Below, piece after piece: positions 19,020 to 20,278 of a stretch of DNA of 20,278 nt (position 1 is the first letter of the stretch; each line of letters starts with the position of its first letter). The notes beneath the pieces are model-generated. The model was given only the letters and a program-made list of their open reading frames with translations, did no database searches and was not told where the DNA came from. The DNA is from Dipylidium caninum (lineage: Eukaryota; Platyhelminthes; Cestoda; Cyclophyllidea; Dipylidiidae): contig QEYB01001402.1 in NCBI GenBank assembly GCA_017562135.1, forward strand, positions 1 to 20,278. Direction: 5' to 3'. The translations under genes were made by a program, and so were the position numbers.

Positions 19020-19410
19020 CGCAGTTCCTTCTGGCAACGATTCCGATGGGATGCGGAGGTTGTGGGAAGACAACGAGGGCACTCATCGGTCGCCTGACGG
19101 GGCGTGAAATGCTGGTGAAGGTGACGCTATTTTCAAGCATTGAAAGCCACAGTGACTGTATTTGGACCGGTCCCTTAGTTTGCATCAACGACAGGTTGCA
19201 ACCAAGGTGATCCGACTGCTGGAGCCAAGAATCACAAAACCAAGACGAACGCGGTGTGTGCGACCCTCGTGTCTGGGCAACCCGCCAGCAGTCGAGGATT
19301 AAGTTAGTGGAAATCACAGGCCTAGCTTTGAGGCATTCCAACTCACTCCATGAGGTCAGTGATGTTAGACCCAGGCACTCTGATTTTACCGAGATTGCAC
19401 AAAGGATGGC
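19020..19410 (+). repeat. R3 dispersed repeat, uninterrupted copy
   Basis: Collinear with both pieces at 16455-16645 and 17140-17430, without the intervening 500 bases. It carries the window's longest open frame (168 codons, minus strand, 19509-19003), which has no recognisable domain. In the split copy the minus-strand frames share only short words (P-V-R-R-P-M, P-Q-P-P-H-P). It may be part of a non-autonomous transposable element of unknown class; no terminal repeats or target-site duplications were recognised. Confidence 0.6.
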
Positions 19411-19419
19411 CACGCTTAA

Positions 19420-20000
19420 ACCTCTACTTTCGCCTATTCGTTTTGCACAGAACAATTGCAATTCTCCTCCTTGCCTTGCCCCCTGTACTCGTGTAAATGC
19501 TGATACCAAATAGGAGATTTCTTCCTGTGGGGTACAAAACAGTCGCGCAGATTTATTTCAATGTTGACACCAAGACATCGATGCGTTCGCTAGAAAGTTC
19601 CTCGATTAACCAGACCAATATGATCAGTTATTGTTGTATTGCGGAGCACACGGAACACAGAGACAAGGGAGATTTCACTGAGAAGTCGGCATTGCAAGAG
19701 GATTCGTTGGTGTCTTGTTTGGCTATGCCACAGCACATCAAATAGTTCCAAAGCATACTGTTCCTCTTCGCGACCATACGATGCCGAATATGCTGCCACT
19801 CGAATGCTATTACGGAGGCTCGCAACCCACTGGACTTCCAAGATGTCCATTTGGAAGACTGTTGTGTCCCCCGGAGATGGAAACGTTCACTATCGGAGCC
19901 CTGCATCCCTCTTCGCGGAGGTCTCGAATGCTCCTCATTTTTGCTTTCAACTGCAGCTGAAAACCAAAGCGGATAGTTCGTAGAATCAGTTATTCGGATT
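19420..20000. other. Several overlapping open frames, none supported
   Basis: Frames of 80-114 codons overlap on both strands between 19497 and 19983. No motif, splice boundary or second copy distinguishes any of them. Confidence 0.25.
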
Positions 20001-20007
20001 ATCTTGG

Positions 20008-20215
20008 GCCGCTCGACAAGAAGAACACGATAATAAAGGTTTTGAGATGCTCAAATAGCCATTTAGCACGAGTCTGTGGAGTGGGCCAAAAATGGAACCT
20101 AGGTGTGTGCTCTCGTTCTTTGGGGATGTACTCCTCCATGTATTTGGTTCCAACGCTTTTCTAAGCAAAGCGATGCGGTGGGCAACAGCCGAGACATCCC
20201 AACAGAGATTGAGGG
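20008..20215 (+). repeat. R2 dispersed repeat, copy 2
   Basis: Matches 4343-4560: CCGCTCGACAA, then GCTCAAATAGCCATTT, then GTGGGCCAAAAA, then CTCCTCCATGTAT, then TTTTCTAAGCAAAGCGA. It may continue past the window edge. Confidence 0.6.
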
Positions 20216-20278
20216 CAAGGTCGACAGCGTATGGAGAATGCCAAAGTGCTGTAATGCTGATCATTTGGAAGATTCTTG

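Noticed and set aside
19007..19210. A Walker-A-like G-C-G-G-C-G-K-T-T in a 67-codon plus-strand frame, suggesting a nucleotide-binding protein
   Set aside because: It lies inside repeat R3, and the same place in the split copy has lost the Lys and Thr. There is no Walker B motif or further domain, so it is chance.
1..20278. CRISPR arrays, rRNA or tRNA genes, prokaryotic operons
   Set aside because: No evenly spaced repeats, no rRNA-like sequence, no cloverleaf recognised by eye, and the gene structure is eukaryotic.

Overview
The window looks like a stretch of animal nuclear genome. There is no prokaryote-like gene packing, and the longest open frame (168 codons) lies over a repeat. The recognisable coding pieces are short exons bounded by GT...AG introns of about 51-57 bases, with TATA boxes just upstream of candidate starts. 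The species cannot be named from sequence alone. A parasitic flatworm or an arthropod would fit short introns, a repeat-rich background and lineage-specific expansion of a secreted-protein family, but this is a weak inference.

The main content is a scattered set of diverged copies of one unrecognised, probably secreted, gene family, labelled P1-P9 from left to right: P1 (-, about 301-620), P2 (+, 889-1701), P3 (-, 4126-3017 including its 3' flank), P4 (-, 6623-5150), P5 (+, 6690-7053, 3' end only), P6 (+, 8040-8257, doubtful), P7 (-, 12038-11256), P8 (+, 13014-13692) and P9 (+, 14598-15215). The inferred ancestral gene has four parts: a TATA box; a short exon 1 with a hydrophobic leader ending in phase 1; exon 2 with a Pro-Cys-Gln start, a D-x-x-K-I-A-like motif and a W-x-I-x-L-x-N-I motif about 23-31 residues later; a 51-57 base intron; then exon 3 with an F-x-[FY]-T-G-[LV]-[LF]-[KQ]-[YL]-D motif, followed by one or more C-terminal exons. 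The alternating hydrophobic pattern suggests beta strands. Almost every copy has a frameshift or stop, so most are likely pseudogenes. P8 (three exons joined in frame over two introns) and the first two exons of P3 are the best preserved. Copies face both ways, and four of them (P1, P3, P4, P5) also share sequence past the stop codon.

Two other dispersed repeats occur. R2 is at 4343-4560 and 20008-20215. R3 is complete at 19020-19410 and in two pieces at 16455-16645 and 17140-17430. Small low-complexity tracts lie at 2849-2918, 10977-11070, 14023-14041, 16195-16240 and 17875-18070.

The rest (2190-2840, 7060-7450, 8260-10970, 12040-13010, 13700-14590, 15220-16450, 17440-19000, 19420-20000) has open frames but none I can support as a gene. 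All homology here was found by eye, between pieces of this window; no database was consulted.
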